Assembly: GCF_018130545.1 (NCBI RefSeq)
Contig: NZ_JAFCKF010000002.1
Coordinates: 806,001 to 870,000 of the forward strand
Reading direction: 5' to 3'
DNA: 64,000 nucleotides
Source: Bradyrhizobium tropiciagri
GTDB lineage: Bacteria > Pseudomonadota > Alphaproteobacteria > Rhizobiales > Xanthobacteraceae
Positions within the stretch are counted from its first letter, which is position 1, and every line of letters begins with the position of its first letter. Below, one piece after another: positions 1 to 9,300 of this stretch. The notes under the pieces were generated by a model. That model had not been told where the DNA came from, ran no database searches, and was given only the letters and a program-made list of their open reading frames with translations. The position numbers were made by a program, and so were the translations under genes.

Positions 1-30
1 GCGCCTCGCCAACGTGCGGTAAGGCGCTCC

Positions 31-67
31 CGTAGCCCGGAATGCGCTTCGCTCCATCCGGGCTACG
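31..67. repeat. Dispersed palindrome, GTAGCCCGGA type
   Basis: Perfect inverted repeat: CGTAGCCCGGA (31-41) pairs with TCCGGGCTACG (57-67) around a 15-nt loop. It lies just after the stop codon of the SMR gene, which reads leftwards, so the RNA could fold as a transcription-end hairpin. Elements of this form are scattered through Bradyrhizobium intergenic DNA (recall). A related CCCGGA/TCCGGG hairpin lies at 63796-63823. Confidence 0.6.
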
Positions 68-70
68 GCT

Positions 71-400
71 TCACTCCGGCGCGAACTTCAGCGCGGCGAT
101 ACCAATCAGCACCAACGCGATCCCCGCGACCTTCATCGGGTTCAGCGCCTCGTTGAACAGCAGCACGCCCATCGCGAGCGTGCCTGCGGCGCCAATGCCG
201 GTCCACACCGTGTAGGCGACGCCAACGCCGAGCACCTGCAACGCGCGGCCGAGCAGGAACACGAAGGCGGCGAGCAGCACCAACGAGACCAGCGTCCAGC
301 CGAGCCGCGTGTAGCCTTCGGCATATTTCATCGAGATCGCCCAGCCGACGTCGAGAAGACCGGCGACGACGAGTGCGATCCAGGCAAGCGAGTGCGACAT
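71..400 (-). CDS. SMR-family small multidrug/guanidinium exporter (SugE/Gdx-like)
   Basis: A 109-residue protein with four hydrophobic helices, the normal size for the small multidrug resistance family of proton-coupled antiporters in the inner membrane. The first helix reads GLLDVGWAISMKYAEGYTRL, which follows the SugE/Gdx (guanidinium exporter) pattern rather than EmrE, and TGIGA in helix 3 is also typical. Oddly, the membrane-embedded catalytic acid, Glu in nearly all SMR proteins, is Asp here (residue 17, codon GAC). The ATG lies 3 nt after the stop of the upstream glutathione S-transferase gene, so the two are almost certainly one transcript. The substrate cannot be told from sequence; Gdx-like is the best guess. 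Confidence 0.85.
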   Translation of the reverse strand: MSHSLAWIALVVAGLLDVGWAISMKYAEGYTRLGWTLVSLVLLAAFVFLLGRALQVLGVGVAYTVWTGIGAAGTLAMGVLLFNEALNPMKVAGIALVLIGIAALKFAPE

Positions 401-403
401 GGC

Positions 404-1081
404 TTACGCGGCAAGCTTCAGCATATGCGCGCGGTGGCTGACCAGGAACGCATGCAGCAGGGCCGGATAGTCAGACGAAACGGCGCTGCGCACGCTCGGC
501 CGCTGGGCCAGCGCACTGCGCCAGGCGCGCACCTTCGGCGTGTGCGTGAACACAGCGAGATCGGTCAGCTGATCGAACAGATCGAAGTAGCGGAAGACCG
601 GCGCGAATACCGCATCGACCAGGCTGAACTTGTCGCCCGCGAAGAACGGACCGGCGCCGAGCGCAGCCTCGACGCGCGCGAATTTCGCCGCGACCGCCTG
701 CCGCTTGCTCTCATGGGTCGCAGCATCCGTCGCGGTCTCGAGCCCCCAGAGATCGCCGAGAATGGCCGAGCCGAACTCCATCCAGGCGCGATGCTCGGCG
801 CGGGTGAGCGCGGCCTCGGGATGCAGCTTCGCGCCGCCCTGCGTCTCCTCGATGTACTCACAGATCACGTTGCTCTCGAACAGCGCGACCTCCTTGCCGT
901 CGTCGCCGGTCACCACCAGCACCGGCACCTTGCCGAGCGGCGAGATCTTCAAAAACCAGTCCGGCTTGTTGGCGAGATCGATGTCGATCCGCTCGAACGG
1001 CACGCCCTTCTCATGCAGCGCGATGACAGCGCGTTGCACATAGGGACAGAGCTTGTGGCTGATCAGCTTCAGGGCGGCCAT
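404..1081 (-). CDS. Glutathione S-transferase family protein
   Basis: A 225-residue cytosolic protein with an N-terminal thioredoxin-like domain (about 1-80) and an all-helical C-terminal domain (about 90-220). The N-terminus KLISHKLCPYVQRA places a Cys-Pro-Tyr where omega/SspA-like GSTs keep their catalytic Cys, so thiol transfer or deglutathionylation is more likely than classical conjugation. SPLGKVPVL is the cis-Pro loop and ALFESNVICEYIEE holds the glutathione-binding acidic/Ser pair. An ATG at 1099 is in frame, but the ATG at 1081 has a GAGG about 10 nt upstream and gives the usual N-terminus. It is the first gene of an operon with the SMR exporter and is preceded by three inverted-repeat boxes. 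Confidence 0.9.
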   Translation of the reverse strand: MAALKLISHKLCPYVQRAVIALHEKGVPFERIDIDLANKPDWFLKISPLGKVPVLVVTGDDGKEVALFESNVICEYIEETQGGAKLHPEAALTRAEHRAWMEFGSAILGDLWGLETATDAATHESKRQAVAAKFARVEAALGAGPFFAGDKFSLVDAVFAPVFRYFDLFDQLTDLAVFTHTPKVRAWRSALAQRPSVRSAVSSDYPALLHAFLVSHRAHMLKLAA

Positions 1082-1098
1082 GACGAACCTCGCGTTCA

Positions 1099-1161
1099 AT
1101 GCAACTGCATCGAATTAAATGCAGCGGCATGGAACTGTCAAGGTAGATGCATTTGCATCTA
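1099..1161. promoter_or_regulatory. Array of three ATGCA-NN-TGCAT operator-like boxes
   Basis: Three short palindromes of the same form lie directly upstream of the GST start: ATGCAACTGCAT (1099-1110), ATGCAGCGGCAT (1119-1130, one mismatch), and a longer perfect one, TAGATGCATTTGCATCTA (1144-1161). The first two are 20 bp apart and the second and third 28 bp apart. This looks like binding sites for a dimeric regulator of the GST-SMR operon; a MarR-type protein is a guess. No regulator gene lies next to it. Confidence 0.5.
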
Positions 1162-1163
1162 AA

Positions 1164-2267
1164 TCACGGTCGCGCGATGATGCCCCCGGTCATCGGGATC
1201 GGCACCCCCGTGGTGGTCGGGTAGCTCAGCGGCAGTCCCTTCATGCCGCGCGCGGCGAGGAAGCCGAAGGCCTGCGCCTCGATCGCGTCCGCCGCCCAGC
1301 CGAGCGCCTCGGCGGGCTCGACGGTTGCCGGCGCCAGGCGATCGCGCAGCATCCGCATCATCGTCAGGTTGGAGGCGCCGCCGCCGCAGATGATCCAGCT
1401 TTTCGGCACCTTGGGCAGCAGCGGCACGATCCGGGCGATCGCGGCCGCCGTGAAAGCGGTCAGCGTCGCGGCCCCATCGGCCGGCGCCACGGCGCCGAGC
1501 TTGAGGCTGGCGAAATCGTTGCGGTCGAGCGATTTCGGCGGCGGAGCCGAGAAGAACGGCAGCTTGAGCGCCTGCCCGATCCAAGCGTCGTCAGGCTTGC
1601 CCAGCGCCGCGAACTTGCCGGCGGTGTCGTACGGCTGATGCATCTGGCGGAACATGAAGTCGTCGAGCAGCGCATTGCCCGGACCGGTGTCGCAAGCGAT
1701 CAGCGCGTCGGTGCCGTCGATATAGGTGATGTTGGAGACGCCGCCGATATTGACCACGACGATCGGCCCCTCGCGGTTCAGCGATTGCGCCAGCGCGCGG
1801 TGGTAGACCGGCACGAACGGCGCGCCCTGCCCGCCGGCATCGACGTCGGCGGCACGGAAATCATGCATCACCGGGATGTGGATCGCCCTGGCGAGCGCCG
1901 GTGCATCGCCGATCTGCACCGTCAGCTTGCGCTCGGGGCGATGCAGCACAGTCTGGCCATGGAACCCGACGATGTCGATCTCCTGGGGGGCAATCCGGTG
2001 CTGCGCGGAGAAGCTGGCGACCGCCTCGGCATGGGCCCTGGTCACGGCCTGCTCGGCCTGCCGCAAGATCCCCGGCCGGGCGTCGCGCTGCGACAGATGA
2101 ACGGCCTCGGTCAGCGCCTGCCGCAGCAGGCTGCGCTCGCCATCGGTGTAGGGGCGATAGCCCGTGGGTCCGAAGGCCTTGATCTGACGGCCATCGGTCT
2201 CGATCAGTGCGACGTCGACCCCGTCGAGCGAGGTCCCGCTCATCAGACCGAGTGCCGTTAACATCAT
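1164..2267 (-). CDS. anmK: Anhydro-N-acetylmuramic acid kinase
   Basis: A 367-residue enzyme of the AnmK family, which uses ATP and water to open and phosphorylate 1,6-anhydro-MurNAc, giving MurNAc-6-phosphate in cell-wall recycling. The N-terminus GLMSGTSLDGVDVALIETDG (near residues 7-26) is the family's ATP-binding signature, and VVVNIGGVSNITYIDG and CDTGPGNALLDDF are the downstream nucleotide/sugar loops. The length matches the family (about 365-375). It is divergent from tyrS with about 150 bp between them, a pairing common in alphaproteobacteria. Confidence 0.95.
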   Translation of the reverse strand: MMLTALGLMSGTSLDGVDVALIETDGRQIKAFGPTGYRPYTDGERSLLRQALTEAVHLSQRDARPGILRQAEQAVTRAHAEAVASFSAQHRIAPQEIDIVGFHGQTVLHRPERKLTVQIGDAPALARAIHIPVMHDFRAADVDAGGQGAPFVPVYHRALAQSLNREGPIVVVNIGGVSNITYIDGTDALIACDTGPGNALLDDFMFRQMHQPYDTAGKFAALGKPDDAWIGQALKLPFFSAPPPKSLDRNDFASLKLGAVAPADGAATLTAFTAAAIARIVPLLPKVPKSWIICGGGASNLTMMRMLRDRLAPATVEPAEALGWAADAIEAQAFGFLAARGMKGLPLSYPTTTGVPIPMTGGIIARP

Positions 2268-2297
2268 CGTGGAAGCGCCCCAGCCGGGAACCCCCGG

Positions 2298-2325
2298 CTT
2301 GTCTCAAACAAGTACATCCTATAAT
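2298..2325 (+). promoter_or_regulatory. Probable sigma-70 promoter of tyrS
   Basis: A consensus -10 box TATAAT at 2320-2325 has CTTGTC (2298-2303) 16 bp upstream as a -35 box. It lies 94 bp before the tyrS ATG. A 7-bp hairpin (AGCCGGG, AACC loop, CCCGGCT; 2282-2299) touches the -35 region and could affect the divergent anmK transcript. Predicted from sequence only. Confidence 0.5.
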
Positions 2326-2418
2326 GCCACTGCGCGTCCGCCTGCGGCAGCCTCAGCGCCAAGGTTCCGCAAATAGATGCAAAAACCGTAAAACAAGAAT
2401 GACCTGGCTGGCCGACAA

Positions 2419-3672
2419 ATGACTGCATTTAAATCGGATTTCCTGAACACTCTACAGGAACGCGGCTTCGTCCACCAGTGCTCCGATTTCGAGGGCCTCG
2501 ACGCGCTTGCCGCGAAGGGCGAGGCCACCGCCTATGTCGGCTACGACTGCACCGCGCCGTCGCTGCACATCGGCAACTTCCTCACCATGATGATGCTGTA
2601 CTGGCTGCAGCAAAGCGGCAACAAGCCGATCACGTTGATGGGCGGCGGCACCACGATGGTCGGCGATCCCTCCGGCAAGGACGAGACGCGCGCGATGCGC
2701 ACGGTCGCCGAGATCGAAGCCAACAAGGCATCGATCCGCGGCGTGTTCGCCAAGGTGCTGCGCTACGGCGACGGTCATTCCGACGCCATCATGCTCGACA
2801 ACGCCGAATGGCTGACCAAGCTGAACTGGATCGAGATGCTGCGCGACATCGGCCGGCACTTCTCGGTCAACCGCATGCTGACCATGGACTCGGTGCGGCT
2901 CCGGCTCGAGCGCGAGCAGGAGATGAGCTTCATCGAGTTCAACTACATGGTCTGCCAGGCCTACGACTTCGTCGAGCTGTCGCGCCGCGCCGGCTGCCGG
3001 CTGCAGATGGGCGGCTCCGACCAGTGGGGCAACATCGTTAACGGCGTCGATCTCGGCCGCCGCATGGGGTCACCGCAACTGTTCGCGCTGACCACGCCGC
3101 TGCTCACCACCGCCTCCGGCGACAAGATGGGCAAGACCGCCAAGGGCGCGGTGTGGCTCAACGCCGACCAGTTCTCGCCGTACGACTTCTGGCAGTACTG
3201 GCGCAACGTCGAGGACGCCGACGTCGTCAAGTTCCTCAAGCTGTTCACCATCCTGCCGATGAGCGAGATCAACAAGCTCGCGGCGCTCGGCGGCAGCGAG
3301 ATCAACGAAGCCAAAAAGGTGCTTGCGACCGAAGCGACCGCCCTGCTCCACGGCCGCGATGCCGCCAATGAAGCCGCCGAGACCGCGCGCCGCACCTTCG
3401 AGGAAGGCGCGCTGGCCGAGACCTTGCCGACCGTGGAAATTCCGCGCAGCGAATTTGAAGCCGGCGTTGGCGTGCTGGCCGCCTTCGTCAAGGCCGAGCT
3501 CGTCGCCTCCAACGGCGAAGCGCGCCGGCAGATCAAGGGCGGCGGACTGCGCGTCAACGATGCCGCCGTCACCGACGAGAAGATGCTGCTGACATCGGCC
3601 AATCTGACGCCGGAAGGCGTGGTCAAGCTGTCGCTCGGCAAGAAGCGCCACGTGCTGCTGAAGCCTGCATAG
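2419..3672 (+). CDS. tyrS: Tyrosyl-tRNA synthetase
   Basis: A 417-residue class I aminoacyl-tRNA synthetase that charges tRNA-Tyr in the cytosol. The HIGH motif is HIGN (residues 50-53) and the KMSKS motif is KMGKT (about 236-240), the form usual in alphaproteobacteria. GGSDQWGNI binds tyrosine, and the C-terminal ~65 residues ([18 protein letters not shown]) form an S4-type RNA-binding domain. Length matches bacterial TyrRS. It stands alone, with a palindromic repeat after it. Confidence 0.97.
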   Translation: MTAFKSDFLNTLQERGFVHQCSDFEGLDALAAKGEATAYVGYDCTAPSLHIGNFLTMMMLYWLQQSGNKPITLMGGGTTMVGDPSGKDETRAMRTVAEIEANKASIRGVFAKVLRYGDGHSDAIMLDNAEWLTKLNWIEMLRDIGRHFSVNRMLTMDSVRLRLEREQEMSFIEFNYMVCQAYDFVELSRRAGCRLQMGGSDQWGNIVNGVDLGRRMGSPQLFALTTPLLTTASGDKMGKTAKGAVWLNADQFSPYDFWQYWRNVEDADVVKFLKLFTILPMSEINKLAALGGSEINEAKKVLATEATALLHGRDAANEAAETARRTFEEGALAETLPTVEIPRSEFEAGVGVLAAFVKAELVASNGEARRQIKGGGLRVNDAAVTDEKMLLTSANLTPEGVVKLSLGKKRHVLLKPA

Positions 3673-3724
3673 GCGCATTCGCTTTTGTCGGTTGTCGCGA
3701 GTGCGGAAAGCGCGCTCCCTCTAG

Positions 3725-3773
3725 GAGCGCGATCAGCAAAAGTGGACTTCCGGTTTTGCGTCCGATCGCGCTC
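3725..3773. repeat. Dispersed nested palindrome between tyrS and the MFS gene
   Basis: GAGCGCGATC (3725-3734) is repeated inverted as GATCGCGCTC (3764-3773), with an inner GCAAAA / TTTTGC pair, giving a two-tier hairpin. The core AAAGTGGACTTCCGGTTTT resembles the middle of the repeat at 12625-12670. Such elements are typical of rhizobial intergenic DNA (recall). It argues against the in-frame ATG at 3756 as the MFS start, since that would translate through the repeat. Confidence 0.6.
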
Positions 3774-3785
3774 GAAAAGAATGCG

Positions 3786-5033
3786 ATGGACCAGACCACG
3801 TCTCCGAACGACACGCTTGCCGCGCCTGCGAAGCAGTCGCGCGTCGCGTTGAACGTGCTCGCGCTCTGCTTCGTGCTGTCGGTGCTCGGGCGCGGCCTCA
3901 GCGACAGCTTCACCGTGTTCCTGAAGCCGATCTCGGAAAATTTCGGCTGGGACCGCGCCTCGGTCGTGTCGGTCTATTCGCTGACCTGGCTCGCCAGCGG
4001 CCTGACCGCACCGCTGGTCGGACGTCTGTTCGATCGCTCCGGTCCGCGCGTGGTCTATGCGCTGGGTCTGTCGCTGCTCGGCTGCGCGTTCCTGATTGCC
4101 TCGCGAGCGCATGAGCTTTGGCAATTCCAGCTCAGCGTCGGCCTCTGCGTCGGCTTCGGCACCGCGTTGATCGGCAACGTGTCGAACTCGATCCTGCTCG
4201 GCCGCTGGTTCGGGCCGCGGCTGCCGACCGCTATGGCCGTGATGTATTCGGCGACCGGCGCCGGCCTCTTGCTGCTGCTGCCGCTGTCGCAGGTTCTCAT
4301 CGACCGGATCGGCTGGCGCGAAGCTTATCAGGTGTTTGGCGTCAGTGCGCTCTGCCTTCTCGTTCCGCTCGTCTTGCTGCCGTGGCGGCTGCTCGCCGGC
4401 GGATCGCCCCACATCGTCAAGAAGGCCGAGACCGGCCTGATCGACGAAGGTTGGACGCTGCTCGCCGCAATGCGCCACCACGCCTTCTGGGCACTGTTCT
4501 CGACCTTCTTCTTCACCGCGATCGCGATGTATGCGCTGACGGCGCAGATCGTCGCCTATTTGATCGACGTCGGCTTCCCGCCGCTGCAGGCGGCCACCGC
4601 CTGGGGCTTCTCCGGCGTCGCACTGTTCGTCGGCATGCTCGGCGTCTCCACGCTCGACGGCATCATCGGCCGCAGGCCCTCAGTGCTGTTCAGCTACGGC
4701 GTCTCGATCCTCGGCATCATCCTGCTCTGGCTGTTGCAGTGGCATCCGAACTACTGGCTCTTGACCGGCTTCATCATCTGCTTCGGCAGCATGATCGGCT
4801 CGCGCGGCCCGCTGATCACCGCGACCGCGCTGAAGATCTTCCGCGGCGAGCGCGTCGGCACGATCTACGGCACCATCATGATCGGCAGCGGCCTCGGCTC
4901 CGGGCTCGGCTCATGGGGCGGCGGCCTGATCCATGACTGGACCCACAGCTACAATCCGCTGATCGCATTTGCGCTGGTCAACGTGGTGCTGGGATTGATC
5001 CCGTTCCTGGTGGTGCCGGCGCTGCGGCGCTAA
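3786..5033 (+). CDS. MFS transporter (monocarboxylate/oxalate-formate antiporter-like)
   Basis: A 415-residue inner-membrane carrier with about twelve hydrophobic helices. Motifs such as LGRGLSDSFTVFLKPISENFGWDRASVVSVYS (residues ~26-57, shown in part) and GRLFDRSGPRVVYALG match MFS_1 proteins annotated as oxalate/formate antiporter-like. The substrate is not readable. ATG 3786 is preferred to the in-frame ATG 3756, which would lie within a repeat. The last 184 bp (4850-5033) are repeated almost exactly at 5834-6005; this copy has an extra 12-bp unit that encodes a second GSGL, and it is the intact one. Confidence 0.88.
   Translation: MDQTTSPNDTLAAPAKQSRVALNVLALCFVLSVLGRGLSDSFTVFLKPISENFGWDRASVVSVYSLTWLASGLTAPLVGRLFDRSGPRVVYALGLSLLGCAFLIASRAHELWQFQLSVGLCVGFGTALIGNVSNSILLGRWFGPRLPTAMAVMYSATGAGLLLLLPLSQVLIDRIGWREAYQVFGVSALCLLVPLVLLPWRLLAGGSPHIVKKAETGLIDEGWTLLAAMRHHAFWALFSTFFFTAIAMYALTAQIVAYLIDVGFPPLQAATAWGFSGVALFVGMLGVSTLDGIIGRRPSVLFSYGVSILGIILLWLLQWHPNYWLLTGFIICFGSMIGSRGPLITATALKIFRGERVGTIYGTIMIGSGLGSGLGSWGGGLIHDWTHSYNPLIAFALVNVVLGLIPFLVVPALRR
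4850..5033 (+). repeat. Direct repeat, upstream copy (3' end of MFS gene)
   Basis: This 184-bp stretch encodes the last ~60 residues of the MFS transporter and recurs at 5834-6005. Against the downstream copy I count a 12-bp tandem unit present here and absent there, one internal base change, and changes in the last few bases including the stop codon (TAA here, TAG there). The near identity suggests a recent duplication. Confidence 0.9.
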
Positions 5034-5395
5034 CGAACACCGCTGATTTCATCAGCCCGCTACGTTCCCCGCGTCGCGGGCATTTTCTTGCCATTATAGG
5101 TGCGTCTTGCGGGATGGCAGCGCGACCTCGCGCACGGCTGTGAAAGGACGCCAGATGTTCTCCACCCAACAGCGAGCCACGCGGCTCGGAACGGCTCATC
5201 ATAGACGAACAGTTTGCCGGTCGTTGGGTCACCATTTACCGCAATGCAAAGAAGTCGCTGACGTATCCGTAGCCGGTGAAGTTGTCGGCGCGTGTCACCC
5301 GATTTAGATTGAACGATGTTGAACGTCATGAACAATCACTGGATGATTGATCATTGTGGGAAGATGTTTTGTGTGACTAGCGTGGTGAAAGCATC
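5034..5395. other. Intergenic part of AT-richer insertion, no gene recognised
   Basis: 362 bp between the MFS stop and the next start codon. Open frames exist on both strands (for example 5060-5335, minus) but none has a recognisable domain, ribosome-binding site or codon bias. A short inverted repeat, CAATCA-N5-TGATTG (5333-5349), lies 47 bp before the ATG at 5396 and could be an operator or chance. The stretch belongs to the segment bracketed by the MFS 3'-end repeats. Confidence 0.5.
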
Positions 5396-5908
5396 ATGAA
5401 GCGATACGTGATTGCGTGCTTGATAGCGTTAGCCTCAATAAGACCTGCGAGCGCCTGTAAGGAGCCGAGTCGCACCCTGCTGTACCATCTGCCTTCTGAT
5501 GCTCTTACCAAGCCCATAGTCGCGGTTGTTGACCCTATTGAGCTACTGCCACCCAGTGTGCCGAAGGATGGCTGGACCAAAACACACCTACTCAGAGTAC
5601 GCGTTGTCGAAGCTATAAAGGGCGTGAGAGAGGGGCAGGTATTTATTGTTGATACCGGAGGCACGACTTGTAACGAGTCGTTTGCGCGGAATTATTCTAA
5701 CTTTCCGGGCGACCAACACTTTTACGTCGCTGGCGAATTCAAAACCACTGGCGGAATCAGAGGCGTTGGTGATGCCGACGAGCGATTTTTTGGCGAGTGG
5801 CCTTGGCAAAAGCTTGGCGGCTTGCAGCGAGCCGCGCGTCGGCACGATCTACGGCACCATCATGATCGGCTCCGGCCTCGGCTCATGGGGCGGCGGCCTG
5901 ATCCATGA
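5396..5908 (+). pseudogene. Exported hypothetical protein, 3' end replaced by MFS repeat
   Basis: The frame starts with a signal-peptide-like N-terminus, MKRYVIACLIALASIRPASAC, followed by about 125 residues with several Cys but no domain I recognise. A tissue-inhibitor-like or CbiN-like small secreted fold is possible but unsupported. From 5834 the reading frame runs into the duplicated MFS 3' end in the wrong frame, giving an Arg/His-rich tail (residues ~147-170) that is clearly not native. The real C-terminus is therefore lost, and the gene is probably a truncated remnant. A hand count of 180 bases (5401-5520 and 5641-5700) gives 50% G+C, well below the neighbouring genes, which fits horizontally acquired DNA. 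Confidence 0.6.
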
Positions 5909-6005
5909 CTGGACCCACAGCTACAATCCGCTGATCGCGTTTGCGCTGGTCAACGTGGTGCTGGGATTGATCCCGTTCCTGGTGGTGCCGGCGCTGCGGC
6001 GGTAG
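5834..6005 (+). pseudogene. Duplicated 3' fragment of the MFS transporter gene
   Basis: 172 bp repeat the last 184 bp of the upstream MFS gene minus one 12-bp tandem unit, keeping the reading frame RVGTIYGTIMIGSGLGSWGG to ...VVPALRR and a stop (TAG). There is no start codon or ribosome-binding site of its own and it encodes only the last two membrane segments, so it should have no function. Either it is the original 3' end, displaced when DNA carrying a new 3' end was inserted, or it is the end of a second tandem MFS gene whose front was replaced. Confidence 0.85.
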
Positions 6006-6383
6006 GTGACGTGCAGGCGCCGTCATGATCCCTGCTCGCTCGCTGCCCGCGAACGTCTTGAAAAGCAATCTACTCTGATCAGGTGGTGGCTACCGCCAAG
6101 TCCCATAGCGCCGGGTGACGCACGCCGCGTATTTTCTGAATAATAGAATAATGCCACTGAGTTGCCCGACATGTCAAGCGGCCGTGTCGAATGCCGGCAC
6201 GCCGACGGCTACTTTGCATGGGGTTGTTTTCGATGTTTTGGCGGTGCGCCCCTGCGGAGGCAGGCTATGTGCGAGAGCCTGCACGTCTGGGCATGGCGCT
6301 CGCAGGGATCGACGATCCGGTCAGCCATATCCCGCAAACCCATCCGAACGTGGATCGCCCGCCGACGCCGATGACCGCCTGCC
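6006..6383. other. Gene-free stretch after the MFS fragment
   Basis: 378 bp with no convincing gene. Short frames (6115-6387, 6191-6430) overlap each other and the end of the large AsmA-like gene, and show no domain. The part around 6151-6241 (CCACTGAGTTGCCCGACATG, then GCATGGGGTTGTTTTCGATG) resembles an intergenic repeat that I recall from other Bradyrhizobium genomes; this is recollection only. Confidence 0.35.
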
Positions 6384-9300
6384 CTAATTGTTGTTCGTCG
6401 TCGGCAGATCGTTCGGGCCGTACTGCTTGAACTCGAAGATCTTGCGGGTCAGGCCGGGTGCCAGCGCGGAGATCGGGTTGACGCGCAGCACCGGCTGGCT
6501 CGGCGTTCCCACCACTTCGTAGGTCACGCCGATCAGGCCTTCGTTGCTGCCGGCACCGAGGAAAATTCCGAAGAACGGGATCTGGCCGAACATGTTGTTC
6601 AGGCCGTACATCGGAATGAAGGTGCCGTTCATCCGCACCTGGTTGCCGATGTAGTCGATGCTGCCTTCGATGGTGGCGCCGATGCTCGGTCCCTTGACCA
6701 CGCCGTTGCGGATCGAGAGCTGGCCGCTCTGCCGCGTGAACTCGGCGCGCAGCGCGTCGAAGCCGATGCCGTTCTGGGTGCTGACCGGCCCGCCGGCGAC
6801 GGCGCGGTCGAGCTGGGTTTCGCCCTTCACCGAGAAGCCGGTGATGTTGATGAGGCCTTCCCTGGGGCTCGGTTCGGGGATCGGAGGCTCCATCGCCAGC
6901 GTGAGCTGGCCGCCGATCACCTTCGAATAGGTGTCGATGAAGCGCAGGAATGCGCCGGCGTCACTGGTCTGGAGGTAGATCACCTCGCGGCCCTGCTGGC
7001 GTCCGCGCATGTCGACCGTAACGGGCGTATCGCGGCCGACCTTGCCGCTCAGCGTGAAGCCCTTGAAGAAGCCGTTGCGGCGCGAGATCTTGGCATCGAC
7101 GCTGCGCAGCGCCTCGCCGTTGAAGCCCGCCACCGCGCCGAGTTTCAGATCGACGTCGAAATCGGTGGTCTTGGTCTTGCTCTTGGGATCGCTGTCGCGG
7201 CCGGAGATCGCCGACTTCAGGAAGCCGCGGCCGTCGAACACGTCGCCGCGCATTGTCACCTTGATCACACCGTCGGGACCGCGATCGGCCCGCAGCGATG
7301 TCTTGTCGCCTTCCGACGGCGCATAGGTCGGGAAGTTCGCATTCATCAGGTCGCCGTTCTGGTCGACCTCGAGCGCGCCCTTGATCGACACGCCGACGCC
7401 GTCGATCGAGATGTCCTCGAACCGCGTCGATTGCCCCTTCGGCACCACGTTGAAGGTCGCCTTGCCGGCCCTGCCCTGCGCCTTGACCCAGCCCGGCAGG
7501 ATGTTGTCGAGCTTGAGCTGGGTCAGGTCGGCCTCGACGCCCATCTTGGTGGTCGGATTGTCGCCGCTGCCGATCTTGCCGTTCAGCTTGATCGGGATCG
7601 CGCCCGACACCGCGGGACCGAGATCGAGCCCGAGCCGCGCGCGGCTCGCATCGTCCAGCGTCGCCTGCAGCTTGACGTCGGCATCGCCGTCGGCCGGCTT
7701 GCGATAGTCGAGCGAGGCGGCCTGCCCGTTGATCTTGACGTCGCCCTTGACCTGGAAGCCGGCATTGCTGGCAATCAGCTTCAGCGCATTGGCCTCGAGC
7801 TTCTGGTTCATCACCAGCTTGTCGACGGCAACGCCGGAGATATCGGCGGCCACGGAATAGGTCGTGTCGGCCTTGGTCAGCTCGCCCTTCACCGGCATGC
7901 CGAGATTGATCGTCGCGGTGACGTTGCCCTTGCTGGCGTTGGGATCGATCGGCGGACCGGAGAGATCGCTGAGCCGGTCGGATGCGAGGATCTCGGCCGC
8001 GGCCGGCACCGGACAATCGACCCGGAACTTGACCTTCGACGGCGACGGCTTCGGCGCCATGTCCGGCACTTCGAAGGTGAAGTCCGAGATCGTGATCTTG
8101 CGGCCCGCTGGCGTATCGGCGATGCCCTGGTTGATGGTCACGGTCGCGGTGCGGCCGGTCACCCTGGCCTTCAGATCCGCATCATGCACCGCGGGCATCT
8201 GGTCCACCGGGCGCACGGTGACACCGGAGGCGACGATGTTGACCGAGAGACCGTCATCCGGAATCGGCGGCCCCTTGCGCGACAGGTTATGCACCGGCGA
8301 ATTGACGCCGACATCGATGCGCTGGAGCGTGCCGCGGTCGATCCGTTCGAGTACCCATTCGCGCACCTCGGGCACGATGATAACAGGCCACATCCGCTTC
8401 AACGCGGAGGCCGACATCGGCGTGCCGGCGAATCCGAGCTGCAGCCGCGGCTCGCCGGAATAGTCGATGCTGCCGGTGCCGGCGACGCCGATCTCGCCAT
8501 TGGAGATGTCGGCCTGGGTCAGCAGCACGCGCTTCTTCTCGGTGTCGAAGCGGAAGCCGATATTGATCCGGTTGAAGATCAGCGGCGGCTCGTTCTTGTC
8601 GTCGCCGGCCAGCACGATGGTGCCGCCGGACAGGCCCGCCTGCCAGTCGGTGACGTTGTCATTCGGCGGCTCGAGGTGCCCGAGCAGCGTGATGCGGTTG
8701 GCACCCGAGACGATCTTGATCGGCGCCAGCAGCACGCGCCGTCCGGAATCCCATTCGACGCTCATCTCGGCCGAGTCGACCGGCATCGGGTAGTCGGGCG
8801 TATCGGTGTCGATGATGTTGCCGGCGCCGATATTGATCTTGCCGCGGAAATAGGTCGGCAGGCCGTCGCGGCCGAGTTCGCCCTTCATCTCGCCCGACAT
8901 CGGCAGGTCGGCGGTGTAAGTCAGATCCTTGGTCCTCATCGCGAGCAGGATGTTCCGGGTGGACACCTTGTCGGCCTTGATATCGACCGAGCGCACGCCG
9001 TTCTGCTGCGGTCCGACCAGGACGCGGACCGACCAGGGTTTAGCGCCCTCCTCGCCGAAGCTGAGCGCAACCCCGCCACCGCTCGGGCGCCGCAGGCTGA
9101 GGCTGATATTCTCAAAGCTCCATTTGTTGCCGCGCTGCTGGTCGTCGACGACGAGATTGCCGTTCTTCAGGCCGATCTCGTTGAGGTTCTGCCCGTCGAG
9201 GCCGGTCATGCTGAGGCTGTCGAGCCAGTCGAGACCGGCGAGCAGCCCACTCTGCGCCGAATCGGGCGAGGCAGCCGCGGGCCCGGAAGCAGCCGGCGGC

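Noticed and set aside
5060-5335. 91-residue minus-strand frame inside the insertion
   Set aside because: No ribosome-binding site, no domain, and overlapped by other short frames; cannot be supported as a gene.
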